Shown here piece after piece: positions 38,266 to 45,910 of a stretch of DNA of 64,000 nucleotides. Positions within the stretch are counted from its first letter, which is position 1. Every line of letters starts with the position of its first letter. Source of the stretch: Pseudomonas grandcourensis (GTDB taxonomy: Bacteria; Pseudomonadota; Gammaproteobacteria; Pseudomonadales; Pseudomonadaceae); NCBI RefSeq assembly GCF_039909015.1, contig NZ_CP150919.1:5494501-5558500 (forward strand), read 5' to 3'. The notes beneath the pieces are model-generated. The model ran no database searches. It worked only from the letters and a program-made list of their open reading frames with translations, and was not told where the DNA came from. The position numbers were made by a program, and so were the translations under genes.

Positions 38266-38283
38266 TTGGCACAGCTCCTGCTA
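38266..38283 (+). promoter_or_regulatory. Sigma-54 promoter of the symporter gene
   Basis: TTGGCAC, five nucleotides, then CTGCTA. This matches the TGGCAC-N5-TTGCW consensus except for one base, with GG and GC correctly spaced at -24/-12. It lies about 60 nt before the symporter ATG. Confidence 0.75.
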
Positions 38284-38344
38284 TAGCCCCTGCAGGCTGC
38301 GTTTAATCGCGCTCCACAAAAACAATTAAATGAAGGATCCTTCA

Positions 38345-39664
38345 ATGGATAACTCCAACTCCCTGCCGCTTGGGTCGGCTGCCGTGCCGGCCAAAGAAAG
38401 AACCACGTCCAGCCGCATCAAATCGATCTTCAGCGGTTCCGTCGGCAACATGGTCGAGTGGTACGACTGGTACGTCTACGCCGCCTTCTCCCTGTACTTC
38501 GCCAAGACCTTCTTCCCCAAAGGCGACACTACCGCCCAACTGCTCAACACCGCCGCAATCTTCGCCGTGGGCTTCCTGATGCGCCCGATCGGTGGCTGGC
38601 TGATGGGCCTGTATGCCGACAAGGTCGGGCGCAAAAAGGCCCTGATGGCCTCGGTGTACCTGATGTGCTTCGGCTCGCTGCTGATCGCCCTGAGCCCGAG
38701 TTATGAAGTCATCGGCATCGGCGCGCCGATCCTGCTGGTGTTCGCGCGCTTGCTGCAAGGCCTGTCGGTGGGTGGCGAATACGGCACCTCCGCCACTTAC
38801 CTCAGCGAGATGGCGACCAAGGAGCGTCGCGGTTTCTATTCCAGCTTCCAGTACGTGACCCTGATCTCCGGCCAGCTCATCGCTTTGGCGGTGCTGATTG
38901 TCCTGCAGAACTTCCTGACCACCGAAGAGCTCTACGCCTGGGGCTGGCGCATCCCGTTCGCCATCGGCGCGCTGTGTGCCGTGGTTGCGCTGTACCTGCG
39001 TCGCGGCATGGAAGAGACCGAGTCCTTCACCAAGAAAGAAAAAGCCAAGGAAAGCGCCATGCGCACCTTGATGCGTCACCCCAAGGAACTGATGACCGTG
39101 GTCGGCCTGACCATGGGCGGTACCCTGGCGTTCTACACCTACACCACCTACATGCAGAAATACCTGGTGAACACCGTCGGCATGAGCATCTCCGACTCCA
39201 CCACCATTTCCGCCGCCACGCTGTTCCTGTTCATGTGCCTGCAACCGATCATCGGCGGGCTGTCGGATAAAATCGGTCGCCGGCCGATCCTGATTGCCTT
39301 CGGCATTCTGGGTACGCTGTTCACCGTGCCGATCCTCACCACCCTGCACACCATCCAGACCTGGTGGGGCGCGTTCTTCCTGATCATGGCGGCGCTGATC
39401 ATCGTCAGCGGCTACACCTCGATCAACGCCGTGGTGAAAGCTGAACTGTTCCCGACCGAAATCCGCGCCTTGGGCGTGGGCCTGCCGTACGCACTGACCG
39501 TCTCGATCTTCGGCGGCACCGCTGAATACATCGCGCTGTGGTTCAAGAGCATCGGCATGGAGACGGGTTACTACTGGTACGTCACGGCGTGCATTGCCGT
39601 GTCGTTGCTGGTGTACGTCACCATGAAGGACACCCGCAAGCATTCGCGGATTGTCACGGACTGA
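38345..39664 (+). CDS. kgtP: MFS proton symporter of the KgtP (alpha-ketoglutarate) type
   Basis: An inner-membrane metabolite:H+ symporter of 439 residues. The first helix region GNMVEWYDWYVYAAFSLYFA and the loop LYADKVGRKKALM mark the MHS subfamily that includes KgtP, PcaT and ProP. LFARLLQGLSVGGEYGTS is the second signature, written here as VFARLLQGLSVGGEYGTSA in the protein. Twelve helices are expected. The ATG at 38345 (MDNSNSLPLG) has AAGGA at good spacing and is preferred over the ATG 15 nt earlier. The kinase/regulator pair and sigma-54 promoter upstream suggest induction by its own substrate, probably alpha-ketoglutarate. Dicarboxylates remain possible. Confidence 0.88.
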   Translation: MDNSNSLPLGSAAVPAKERTTSSRIKSIFSGSVGNMVEWYDWYVYAAFSLYFAKTFFPKGDTTAQLLNTAAIFAVGFLMRPIGGWLMGLYADKVGRKKALMASVYLMCFGSLLIALSPSYEVIGIGAPILLVFARLLQGLSVGGEYGTSATYLSEMATKERRGFYSSFQYVTLISGQLIALAVLIVLQNFLTTEELYAWGWRIPFAIGALCAVVALYLRRGMEETESFTKKEKAKESAMRTLMRHPKELMTVVGLTMGGTLAFYTYTTYMQKYLVNTVGMSISDSTTISAATLFLFMCLQPIIGGLSDKIGRRPILIAFGILGTLFTVPILTTLHTIQTWWGAFFLIMAALIIVSGYTSINAVVKAELFPTEIRALGVGLPYALTVSIFGGTAEYIALWFKSIGMETGYYWYVTACIAVSLLVYVTMKDTRKHSRIVTD

Positions 39665-39672
39665 TCGCCAAT

Positions 39673-39729
39673 CGACGCTCACTGCAACGGTGAGCGCCAA
39701 GGCCCTTCGCGAACGAACTCGCGAAGGGC
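39673..39729. repeat. Two hairpins after the symporter gene
   Basis: CGCTCAC/GTGAGCG (about 39674-39696) is followed by the perfect inverted repeat GCCCTTCGCGA/TCGCGAAGGGC (about 39702-39729). Neither has a T-tract. The second looks like a REP variant and may protect the mRNA end. Confidence 0.6.
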
Positions 39730-39888
39730 ACCATTCGTCTCCCCCTCCACCCGGATAATCATCGGTTAATGCACCGGCACCAGCCTGCAGCTGAGTGCAT
39801 CCATATCGACAGGACGCACGTATATCCGTTACAGGCCTCGAAAGAGTGCCTGAACGTACCCATAGCGAACGTACCTGGAGTACCTGTC

Positions 39889-40122
39889 ATGAAAACCCGA
39901 TTGATCCTTGCCTTGACCCTTTCCGTGCTGGCTGCCAATACCTTTGCAGCCGATGGCTACGACAAAACCGGCTCGGCCTCTTACGGCTCCGGTGCCAGCG
40001 CCGCCATCGAACGCAGCCACTCGGGCACCTATGCTTCTGACGGCTTCGATAAAACCGGCACTGCGGGCGCTGTCGCTGCCGACGGTTTCGACAAAACCGG
40101 TAGCGCTGAAGCTATCGGCTGA
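39889..40122 (+). CDS. Small secreted protein with DGFDKTG repeats
   Basis: A 77-residue exported protein. The signal peptide MKTRLILALTLSVLAANTFA ends in a good AxA cleavage site. The mature 57 residues contain three copies of a DG-Y/F-DKTG-S/T-A motif (ADGYDKTGSA, SDGFDKTGTA, ADGFDKTGSA) separated by serine/alanine-rich spacers. GGAG lies nine nucleotides before the ATG. I do not recognise a function. Similar short repeat peptides occur in Pseudomonas envelopes, where they are usually called hypothetical. No cysteines, no membrane helix. Confidence 0.72.
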   Translation: MKTRLILALTLSVLAANTFAADGYDKTGSASYGSGASAAIERSHSGTYASDGFDKTGTAGAVAADGFDKTGSAEAIG

Positions 40123-40156
40123 TCGTGGAGGGAAACTCACAGCCCGGCTTCAAAAC

Positions 40157-40182
40157 CTGTAGGAGCGAGCTCGCTCCTACAG
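40157..40182. repeat. 26-bp perfect palindrome (compact REP)
   Basis: CTGTAGGAGCGAG followed by its exact complement CTCGCTCCTACAG, with no loop. It looks like two REP arms collapsed onto each other, 35 nt after the repeat-peptide gene. Confidence 0.8.
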
Positions 40183-40256
40183 TGATCTACATCCGACTGG
40201 AAATCCGTGGCGCGTGCTTGCACCATGAGCGTCTCCCGCAAGTTCTGGAAATCCCC

Positions 40257-40880
40257 ATGCCCGACGACATCCACTTCTACGAACCCGCCAACGGCCACGG
40301 CCTGCCCCACGATCCGTTCAACGCCATCGTCGGCCCGCGCCCCATCGGCTGGATCTCTTCACAGGATGCCGAGGGCCGCTTGAACCTGGCGCCCTACAGC
40401 TTCTTCAACGCCTTCAACTACATTCCGCCGATCATTGGTTTTTCCAGCGTCGGGCGCAAAGACAGCCTGAACAACATCGAACAGACCGGCGAGTTCGCCT
40501 GGAACCTGGCCACGCGGCCGCTGGCCGAGCAGATGAACCAGAGCAGCGCCATGGCCAAGCCTGAGGTCAACGAGTTCGAACTGGCCGGGCTGACGACCGC
40601 TGCCTCAAGAGTCATTCAGGTGCCACGGGTGGCCGAGAGCCCGGTGTCCTTCGAATGCAAGGTCACGCAGATCATCCAGTTGCAACGGGCGGACGGCAAT
40701 GTAGTGCCGAGCTGGCTGATCCTCGGCGAAGTGGTCGCCGTGCATATCGCCAAATGGCTGTTGAAGGATGGGGTGTACGACACCGCCGCGGCAGAACCGA
40801 TTCTGCGCGGCGGCGGGCCAGCGGATTACTTCCAGCTGGGGCCTGAGGCGTTATTCAAGATGTACCGCCCGGGGCGGTGA
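40257..40880 (+). CDS. Flavin reductase-like FMN-binding split-barrel protein
   Basis: A 207-residue protein of the flavin reductase-like family. It has the hallmark start region DPFNAIVGPRPIGWISSQDA, followed by NLAPYSFFNAFNYIPPIIGF, which binds FMN. It later contains EFAWNLATRPLAEQMN. These proteins reduce flavin with NAD(P)H or use bound FMN for unknown reductions. No monooxygenase partner is adjacent. The ATG at 40257 starts MPDDIHFYEP. The gene is not clearly in an operon with its neighbours. Confidence 0.85.
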   Translation: MPDDIHFYEPANGHGLPHDPFNAIVGPRPIGWISSQDAEGRLNLAPYSFFNAFNYIPPIIGFSSVGRKDSLNNIEQTGEFAWNLATRPLAEQMNQSSAMAKPEVNEFELAGLTTAASRVIQVPRVAESPVSFECKVTQIIQLQRADGNVVPSWLILGEVVAVHIAKWLLKDGVYDTAAAEPILRGGGPADYFQLGPEALFKMYRPGR

Positions 40881-40883
40881 GAA

Positions 40884-41114
40884 TCACCAGAGCAGGTCGG
40901 TGTTTTCCTTGACGTCCTTGAGGCGGGTCAGCTCCTTGGCGGCCGCATCATCGGCCTCGTGGGCGGTCTTGAAGGTCTGGCCTTCCAGCACTTTGTGAAA
41001 ACGCGGGGCGCCGGAACCACCCAGCGCCTTGACGGCGATAGCGGCGTGGTAACCACCCTCGCCCGGTACTACAGCGGAAACAGCTTCGAAGTGATCAAAG
41101 GCTTTACGTGCCAT
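40884..41114 (-). CDS. Small conserved hypothetical protein
   Basis: A 76-residue soluble protein beginning MARKAFDHFEAVSAVVPGEG and ending KENTDLLW. It has a short beta-rich first half (GGYHAAIAVKAL) and a helical second half (AHEADDAAAKELTRL). The second ATG (41114) was chosen because AGGA sits nine nucleotides upstream of it. It is convergent with the flavin reductase-like gene and follows the monooxygenase-like gene on the same strand. Function unknown. Confidence 0.6.
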   Translation of the reverse strand: MARKAFDHFEAVSAVVPGEGGYHAAIAVKALGGSGAPRFHKVLEGQTFKTAHEADDAAAKELTRLKDVKENTDLLW

Positions 41115-41155
41115 GTCGCGCATCCTGGCTGGTTGAGAATGCCGTCATTAAACCC

Positions 41156-41509
41156 TCAACCGGCCAGTTTGTGTACCGCCGCTGCGGACTGCCCCAAGGC
41201 CTGCGCCGCCGAGACATCCTTGAAGGTGTGGAAATCCAGACTGTTGACCACCAGCTCCTGCACCAGCTCGGCAAAAATCTCCATCGCCGGTGTGCTGAAG
41301 TACGCGGTCATGGCCTGTTGATTGCTCCAGAAACCGGACACCAGCCACAACTCCGGATCGCATTGCGAATGCTGCAAGGCAAAGCTCAGGCAGCCTGGCG
41401 CTGCACGGGACGGTTCGATCAGGGCGCTGAGGCGCACACCGAGTTCCGCCGAACGCCCGGCGCGCGCTCGAACGAAGGCCATATGACTGACGGGGATCTG
41501 CGTGGACAT
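41156..41509 (-). CDS. Antibiotic biosynthesis monooxygenase (ABM) domain protein
   Basis: A 117-residue dimeric alpha/beta-barrel protein of the ABM family, starting MSTQIPVSHMAFVRARAG. The central ELWLVSGFWSNQQAMTAYFSTP is typical of ABM proteins, which act as small cofactor-free monooxygenases or heme-handling proteins. The substrate cannot be told. GGAGG stands nine nucleotides before the ATG at 41509. It is divergent from an AraC regulator, with about 340 bp between them, so the regulator may act on it. Confidence 0.78.
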   Translation of the reverse strand: MSTQIPVSHMAFVRARAGRSAELGVRLSALIEPSRAAPGCLSFALQHSQCDPELWLVSGFWSNQQAMTAYFSTPAMEIFAELVQELVVNSLDFHTFKDVSAAQALGQSAAAVHKLAG

Positions 41510-41853
41510 GTTCAACCCTCCCGGGGAGTCGCGTGGCAGCCGGGGGACGGGCTGCGACAGGATCAAAGGTTAAGGGCCGCGACGCCTGTCTCGTTAGTCG
41601 ATTCCTGCCGGTGCGTTGCACAATCCTGCGAAACTGCATGACAAGCCTGTAACAATCACTAAAACCCTGTCACGGTTCTGCCATACGAGTTTCAAGCAAT
41701 TTCTTGCGGCACAAGGCTCTAGTGGCTACACCGCCGGTCGCCACCATGCAGAATCAGGCAAGCATCCGGCAGGATGTGTCTACCGCTGTCGCTTGCACAA
41801 ACTTATGCTCTGCTCCATTCCTTCCATGCCTTGCCTTGCCGAGGATGCCTCGC
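41510..41853. other. 344-bp divergent intergenic region
   Basis: Between the ABM gene (minus) and the AraC-family gene (plus). It should hold both promoters and any AraC-type operators. No convincing -35/-10 pair or repeat was seen. Confidence 0.5.
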
Positions 41854-42783
41854 ATGTCGTCGCTCGATCACTTTCAAGTCCCGCTGGACACCGACATGGA
41901 AAAGCAGCGCGCGGAACTGGCGGCGATCATTCGCCGCAACACCGCCGAAGATGGCAGTTATGCCACGGCCATCGGCTCGCTGTTCATGTCCCGCCACAGC
42001 CAGTCCCACGAGTTCGCCCCGGTACTGGCGCAACCGGCGCTGTGCATCATGGCCCAGGGGCGCAAGGAAGTTCAGTTGGCTAACGAGTACTTCAACTACG
42101 ACCCGTTGAACTACCTGGTGGTCTCGGTCTCGATGCCGCTCAGTGGACGGGTGGTGAATGTCTCGGCCGAAGAACCGATCCTGGCCTTGCGCCTGGACAT
42201 CGACCCGGCGGAAATCACTGCGCTGATCGCCGACGCCGGGCCCCTCGGCGTGCCCACCCGGCCGACCGGGCGCGGGCTGTATGTCGAAAAACTCGACACC
42301 GCGATGCTCGACGCCGTGCTGCGCCTGGCACGGTTGCTGGACACGCCGAAAGACATCGCCATGCTCGCGCCGTTGATTCGCCGGGAGATTCTCTATCGCC
42401 TGTTGCGCAGTAAGCAGGGCCATCGGTTGTACGAAATCGCCATCGCCAACAGCCAGAGCCATCGCATCAGCCAGGCGATCAAATGGCTCAACGGCAATTT
42501 TGAACAGCCGTTGCGCATCGATGATCTGGCGAAGGAAGTGAACCTGAGCGTGTCGACGCTGCATCACCGCTTCAAGGCGATGACGGCGATGAGTCCGTTG
42601 CAGTATCAGAAGCAATTGCGCCTGCAGGAAGCACGGCGGTTGATGCTGGCCGAAGGGTTGGAGGCTTCGGCGGCGGGGTATAGGGTCGGGTATGAAAGCC
42701 CTTCGCAGTTCAGCCGTGAGTACAGCCGATTGTTCGGGGCTCCGCCGTTAAGGGATCTGGCGCGGTTGCGCTTGTCAGTCTGA
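41854..42783 (+). CDS. AraC-family transcriptional regulator
   Basis: A 309-residue activator. The N-terminal 200 residues match the AraC_N (PF06719-type) domain: ALCIMAQGRKEVQLANEYFNYDPLNYLVVSVSMP splits into the cupin-like ligand part, and RREILYRLLRSKQG leads into the DNA-binding part. Two helix-turn-helix motifs follow (IDDLAKEVNLSVSTLHHRFK; GYRVGYESPSQFSREYSRLFG). GAGG is nine nucleotides before the ATG at 41854. The inducer and targets are unknown. Divergent ABM gene or the downstream ABC cluster are candidates. Confidence 0.88.
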   Translation: MSSLDHFQVPLDTDMEKQRAELAAIIRRNTAEDGSYATAIGSLFMSRHSQSHEFAPVLAQPALCIMAQGRKEVQLANEYFNYDPLNYLVVSVSMPLSGRVVNVSAEEPILALRLDIDPAEITALIADAGPLGVPTRPTGRGLYVEKLDTAMLDAVLRLARLLDTPKDIAMLAPLIRREILYRLLRSKQGHRLYEIAIANSQSHRISQAIKWLNGNFEQPLRIDDLAKEVNLSVSTLHHRFKAMTAMSPLQYQKQLRLQEARRLMLAEGLEASAAGYRVGYESPSQFSREYSRLFGAPPLRDLARLRLSV

Positions 42784-42806
42784 TCCAACTTTTTTGCAAT
42801 CAGTAC

Positions 42807-42912
42807 CGGCCTCATCGCGAGCAGGCTCGCTCCCACATTGGATCTCCTGTGAACACAATACTTGTGAACACTTCAGATCAACTGTAGGAGCGAGCCTGCT
42901 CGCGATGGGGCC
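42807..42912. repeat. Paired REP element between AraC and ABC genes
   Basis: CGCGAGCAGGCTCGCTCCCACA at about 42816-42837 and CTGTAGGAGCGAGCCTGCTCGC at about 42882-42903, between convergent genes. Confidence 0.88.
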
Positions 42913-42936
42913 AGTGAGGCCAACATCAAATCCGGA

Positions 42937-43992
42937 TCAGGCGCCGAGTACCCGGCAAGCCTCCACCGGCAAGGTCACCGACACCGGATGACCAACGCTC
43001 AGGCCAAAGCCCTGGCAAGGCGTGCTCAGCGCAGTAAACGACACCCCGGAACACTCCACCGTGGTCTCGATGGTCGCGCCGATATCGCGTACGAAGGTCA
43101 CCTTGCCCAGCAAACGGTTGCCCGCGGTCGCCTGCGGAGCCGACAGTTGCAGGTCTTCCGGGCGAATCAGCATCTTCACCTTTTCGCCGACCACAATGCT
43201 GCTGCAGATCGGCACTTGCAGCGCATCGCCGCCCGGCAGGATGACCTTGCCGTTGCCCAGCACCGTGGCCGGGAAGATGTTGCCCGAGCCGATGAAGTCC
43301 GCGACGAATTCGTTGGCCGGATGGCGGTAGATCTCGATCGGCGTGCCCACCTGCTGCACCTTGTGCTCACCCAATACGACCACGATATCGGCCATGGTCA
43401 TGGCCTCGCGCTGGTCGTGGGTCACCATGATGGTGGTGATGTTCAGGCGCTGTTGCAGTTGACGGATTTCCACCTGCATCGACTCGCGCAGCTTGGCGTC
43501 CAGTGCCGACAACGGCTCGTCGAGCAGGAGGATTTTCGGGTGCGAGGCAATCGCCCGGGCAATCGCCACGCGCTGGCGCTGGCCGCCGGACAGCTTGGCC
43601 ACAGGGCGATTGATCATCGCTTGCAGCTGGATCAGTTCCAGCAATTCCACCACCCGCGCCTGCTGGTCGGCCTTGCTGACCCCGCGCAGTTTCAGCGGAT
43701 AGGCGATGTTCTCGCCCACGGTCATATGCGGGAACAGCGCCAGGGACTGGAACACCATGCCGAAGTTGCGCAGGTGCGCCGGGGTGTTGCCGATGTCTTC
43801 ACCGTCCAGGCGGATCTCGCCGCCGGTCAGGGTTTCCAGGCCGGCAATCATGCGCAGCAGCGTGGTCTTGCCGCAGCCCGACGGGCCGAGGAAACACACC
43901 AGTTTGCCCTCGGGCAAATGCAGGTTCACATCCTTTACCGCGCAGGCCGAGCCGTAATGTTTCTCGACGTTTTCCAGAATCAGACCAGACAT
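42937..43992 (-). CDS. ABC transporter ATP-binding protein (PotA-like)
   Basis: The ATPase of a polyamine-type importer, 351 residues. Walker A GPSGCGKTT is at about 36-44, the signature is LSGGQRQRVAIARA, Walker B is ILLLDEPLSALDA, and the switch histidine lies in MVTHDQREAM. A C-terminal TOBE domain from about 280 closes the protein (LIRPEDLQLS). The ATG at 43992 has GAGG eight nucleotides upstream. It is the last gene of a four-gene operon after two permeases and a binding protein. Confidence 0.93.
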   Translation of the reverse strand: MSGLILENVEKHYGSACAVKDVNLHLPEGKLVCFLGPSGCGKTTLLRMIAGLETLTGGEIRLDGEDIGNTPAHLRNFGMVFQSLALFPHMTVGENIAYPLKLRGVSKADQQARVVELLELIQLQAMINRPVAKLSGGQRQRVAIARAIASHPKILLLDEPLSALDAKLRESMQVEIRQLQQRLNITTIMVTHDQREAMTMADIVVVLGEHKVQQVGTPIEIYRHPANEFVADFIGSGNIFPATVLGNGKVILPGGDALQVPICSSIVVGEKVKMLIRPEDLQLSAPQATAGNRLLGKVTFVRDIGATIETTVECSGVSFTALSTPCQGFGLSVGHPVSVTLPVEACRVLGA

Positions 43993-44010
43993 GTGAATCA
44001 CCTCAAGAAA

Positions 44011-44859
44011 TCAGAACGAAACGCCACCTTCACCAACCAGCTTCTCCAGCGCCCAGATCAGGACGAAGTCGATCAGCACGATCAGCACGGCAAACGAAAA
44101 TACGGTTGGGTCGAGCGAAGACACGGTGCGGCTGTACATCCAGATCGGCACGGTCATGACGTCGATGGTGTAGAGGAAGTAGGTCACGGTGAATTCGTTG
44201 AACGAGACGATGAACGCCAGCAGCATGCCCGCCAGGATCCCCGACTTCATCAACGGCACCACCACATCGACAATCGCCCGCAGCGGTGAAGCGCCGAGCA
44301 TTTGCGCGGCCTCTTCGACTTCGCTGCCGATGGAGAGCATCGCCGCCGTGCAGTTCTTCACCACGAACGGCAACGCGAGGATCACGTGGGCGATCACCAG
44401 GCGCGAGGTGGTCATCTGAAACGGCAGGCTGTCGAACACCAGCAGCAACGCCAGCCCCAATACCACCATCGGGAACACCAGTGGCAACGACATCAATTGC
44501 AGGGCCACGGCCTTGCCACGGAACTCGCAACGGGTCAGGGCATACGCCGCCGGCACTGCGATGATGGTCGCGAAGACCATGGTCAGGCAGGACACCATCA
44601 GGCTGGTGGTCATGGCTTTGCCCAGGCTCAGCACATCGCTGGCGTCCGGCGATACAAAGGTGTGCCAGGCGGCCTTGTACCATTGCAGGCTGTAGCTGCT
44701 CGGCGGGAAGTCGAGGTTCGACGCGCCGCTGAACGACATCACGATCATGGTCAGGATCGGCAACACCGCCAACAGCAGGATGAAGCCCGACAGGATACCG
44801 GCAAACTTGCCGGTTTCACCCGGCAACAGTGACTGGCGCTTCTTGATCAGGGTACTCAT
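44011..44859 (-). CDS. ABC transporter permease (PotC-like)
   Basis: The second inner-membrane permease, 282 residues with six predicted helices. The first is GILSGFILLLAVLPILTMIV. The EAA cytoplasmic loop that docks the ATPase reads EEAAQMLGASPLRAIVDVVVP. The start overlaps the previous permease stop (ATGA). The substrate is set by the binding protein, so family membership (polyamine-type) says little more. Confidence 0.92.
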   Translation of the reverse strand: MSTLIKKRQSLLPGETGKFAGILSGFILLLAVLPILTMIVMSFSGASNLDFPPSSYSLQWYKAAWHTFVSPDASDVLSLGKAMTTSLMVSCLTMVFATIIAVPAAYALTRCEFRGKAVALQLMSLPLVFPMVVLGLALLLVFDSLPFQMTTSRLVIAHVILALPFVVKNCTAAMLSIGSEVEEAAQMLGASPLRAIVDVVVPLMKSGILAGMLLAFIVSFNEFTVTYFLYTIDVMTVPIWMYSRTVSSLDPTVFSFAVLIVLIDFVLIWALEKLVGEGGVSF

Positions 44860-45764
44860 TGCGAAGCCTCCAGCATGCGGCGACGACGGCCAGTGATGTA
44901 TTCGGACAGGGTCATGATCGCGAGAGTAGTGACGATCAGCACCACACCGGCAGCGGATGCAGCGGGCCAGTTCATCAGCGGGGCGATCTGGTCATGCACC
45001 ATCACCGCCAGCATCGGCACGCGCCGGCCACCGAGCAGCAACGGCACCACAAAACTGCTGGCGTTGTAGGCGAACACCAGGGTCGCACCGGTAATGATCC
45101 CCGGCAGACTCATCGGCAATACCACCTGGCGGAACACCTGGAAGCGACTGGCGCCGAGGGTGGCGGCGGCTTCTTCGTAGCTGCGGGCGACGCCGCGCAT
45201 GGCGCTGGCAATCGGCAGCACGGCCAGCGGGAAGGCGGTTTGCACCAGGCCCATCAGCACGCCATTCTGGTTGTAGAGCAGCATGATCGGGCGCTTGATC
45301 AGGCCCAGGCCCATCAGTGCCTGGTTGAGCATCCCGGCGGGGCCGAGAATCACCAGCCAGCCGTAGCTTTGCAGCAGCAGGTTGACCAGCAATGGCAGCA
45401 ACACCGCCGCAAGGAAGATCCGTCGCACGAACGGCGAGGTCAGGCGCGACATGGTGTAGGCCACCGGGATCGCCAGAATCACTGCGATCACCGCGCTGAT
45501 CAGCGCCAGGCGCAGGGTCAGCATCAGCGACTTGAGATAATAGGGTTCCAGCAATTGGGCGTAACTGGCCAGGCTGAACCCGGACCATTCCGCGCCCTTG
45601 GTGCCCACGCTCATGCGCAGTACCAAGAGGCTCGCGGCAATCAGTACGCCAAGAAACAGCATCGACGGCGAGAGGAAAAGCCAGGCGCGCGTCGTTGGCG
45701 AAACACCCCGAGCGGCGCGCACGGGGGCGGCACTCACCGGATGAGTCAGAGGTTGGTGTTCCAT
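44856..45764 (-). CDS. ABC transporter permease (PotB-like)
   Basis: The first inner-membrane permease, 302 residues. A proline-rich cytosolic start (MEHQPLTHPVSAAP) precedes the first helix, LFLSPSMLFLGVLIAASLLVL. The EAA loop is YEEAAATLGASRFQVFRQVVLP. It is coupled to the second permease by a 4-nt overlap. A long hairpin separates it from the binding-protein gene. ATG 45764 was preferred over a TTG six codons earlier. Confidence 0.92.
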   Translation of the reverse strand: MEHQPLTHPVSAAPVRAARGVSPTTRAWLFLSPSMLFLGVLIAASLLVLRMSVGTKGAEWSGFSLASYAQLLEPYYLKSLMLTLRLALISAVIAVILAIPVAYTMSRLTSPFVRRIFLAAVLLPLLVNLLLQSYGWLVILGPAGMLNQALMGLGLIKRPIMLLYNQNGVLMGLVQTAFPLAVLPIASAMRGVARSYEEAAATLGASRFQVFRQVVLPMSLPGIITGATLVFAYNASSFVVPLLLGGRRVPMLAVMVHDQIAPLMNWPAASAAGVVLIVTTLAIMTLSEYITGRRRRMLEASQ

Positions 45765-45814
45765 AGCAAAGGGTCTCGTCAATGGAAGATCAGAAATATC
45801 AGCCGGTACGGCCC

Positions 45815-45908
45815 CCTGTAGGAGCTGCCGCTGGCTGCGATCTTTTGATCTTTTTCAGAGCCACCGAAGAGCAGGATCAAAAGATCGCAGCCTTCGGCAG
45901 CTCCTACG
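45815..45908. repeat. Long inverted repeat inside the ABC operon
   Basis: CTGTAGGAGCTGCCG...GGCTGCGATCTTTTGATC at 45815-45850 pairs with GATCAAAAGATCGCAGCC...CGGCAGCTCCTAC at 45875-45907. The stem is over 30 bp with a 24-nt loop. It is another REP class, placed between the binding protein and permease genes. Confidence 0.88.
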
Positions 45909-45910
45909 GA

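Noticed and set aside
41148..41639. An alternative 163-codon frame overlapping the ABM gene
   Set aside because: Different frame from the ABM protein; its translation has no domain, while the shorter frame has GGAGG and a clear ABM pattern.
42988..44289. A 433-codon frame opposite the ABC ATPase and permease
   Set aside because: Histidine/arginine-rich shadow translation; the ABC genes on the minus strand carry all motifs.
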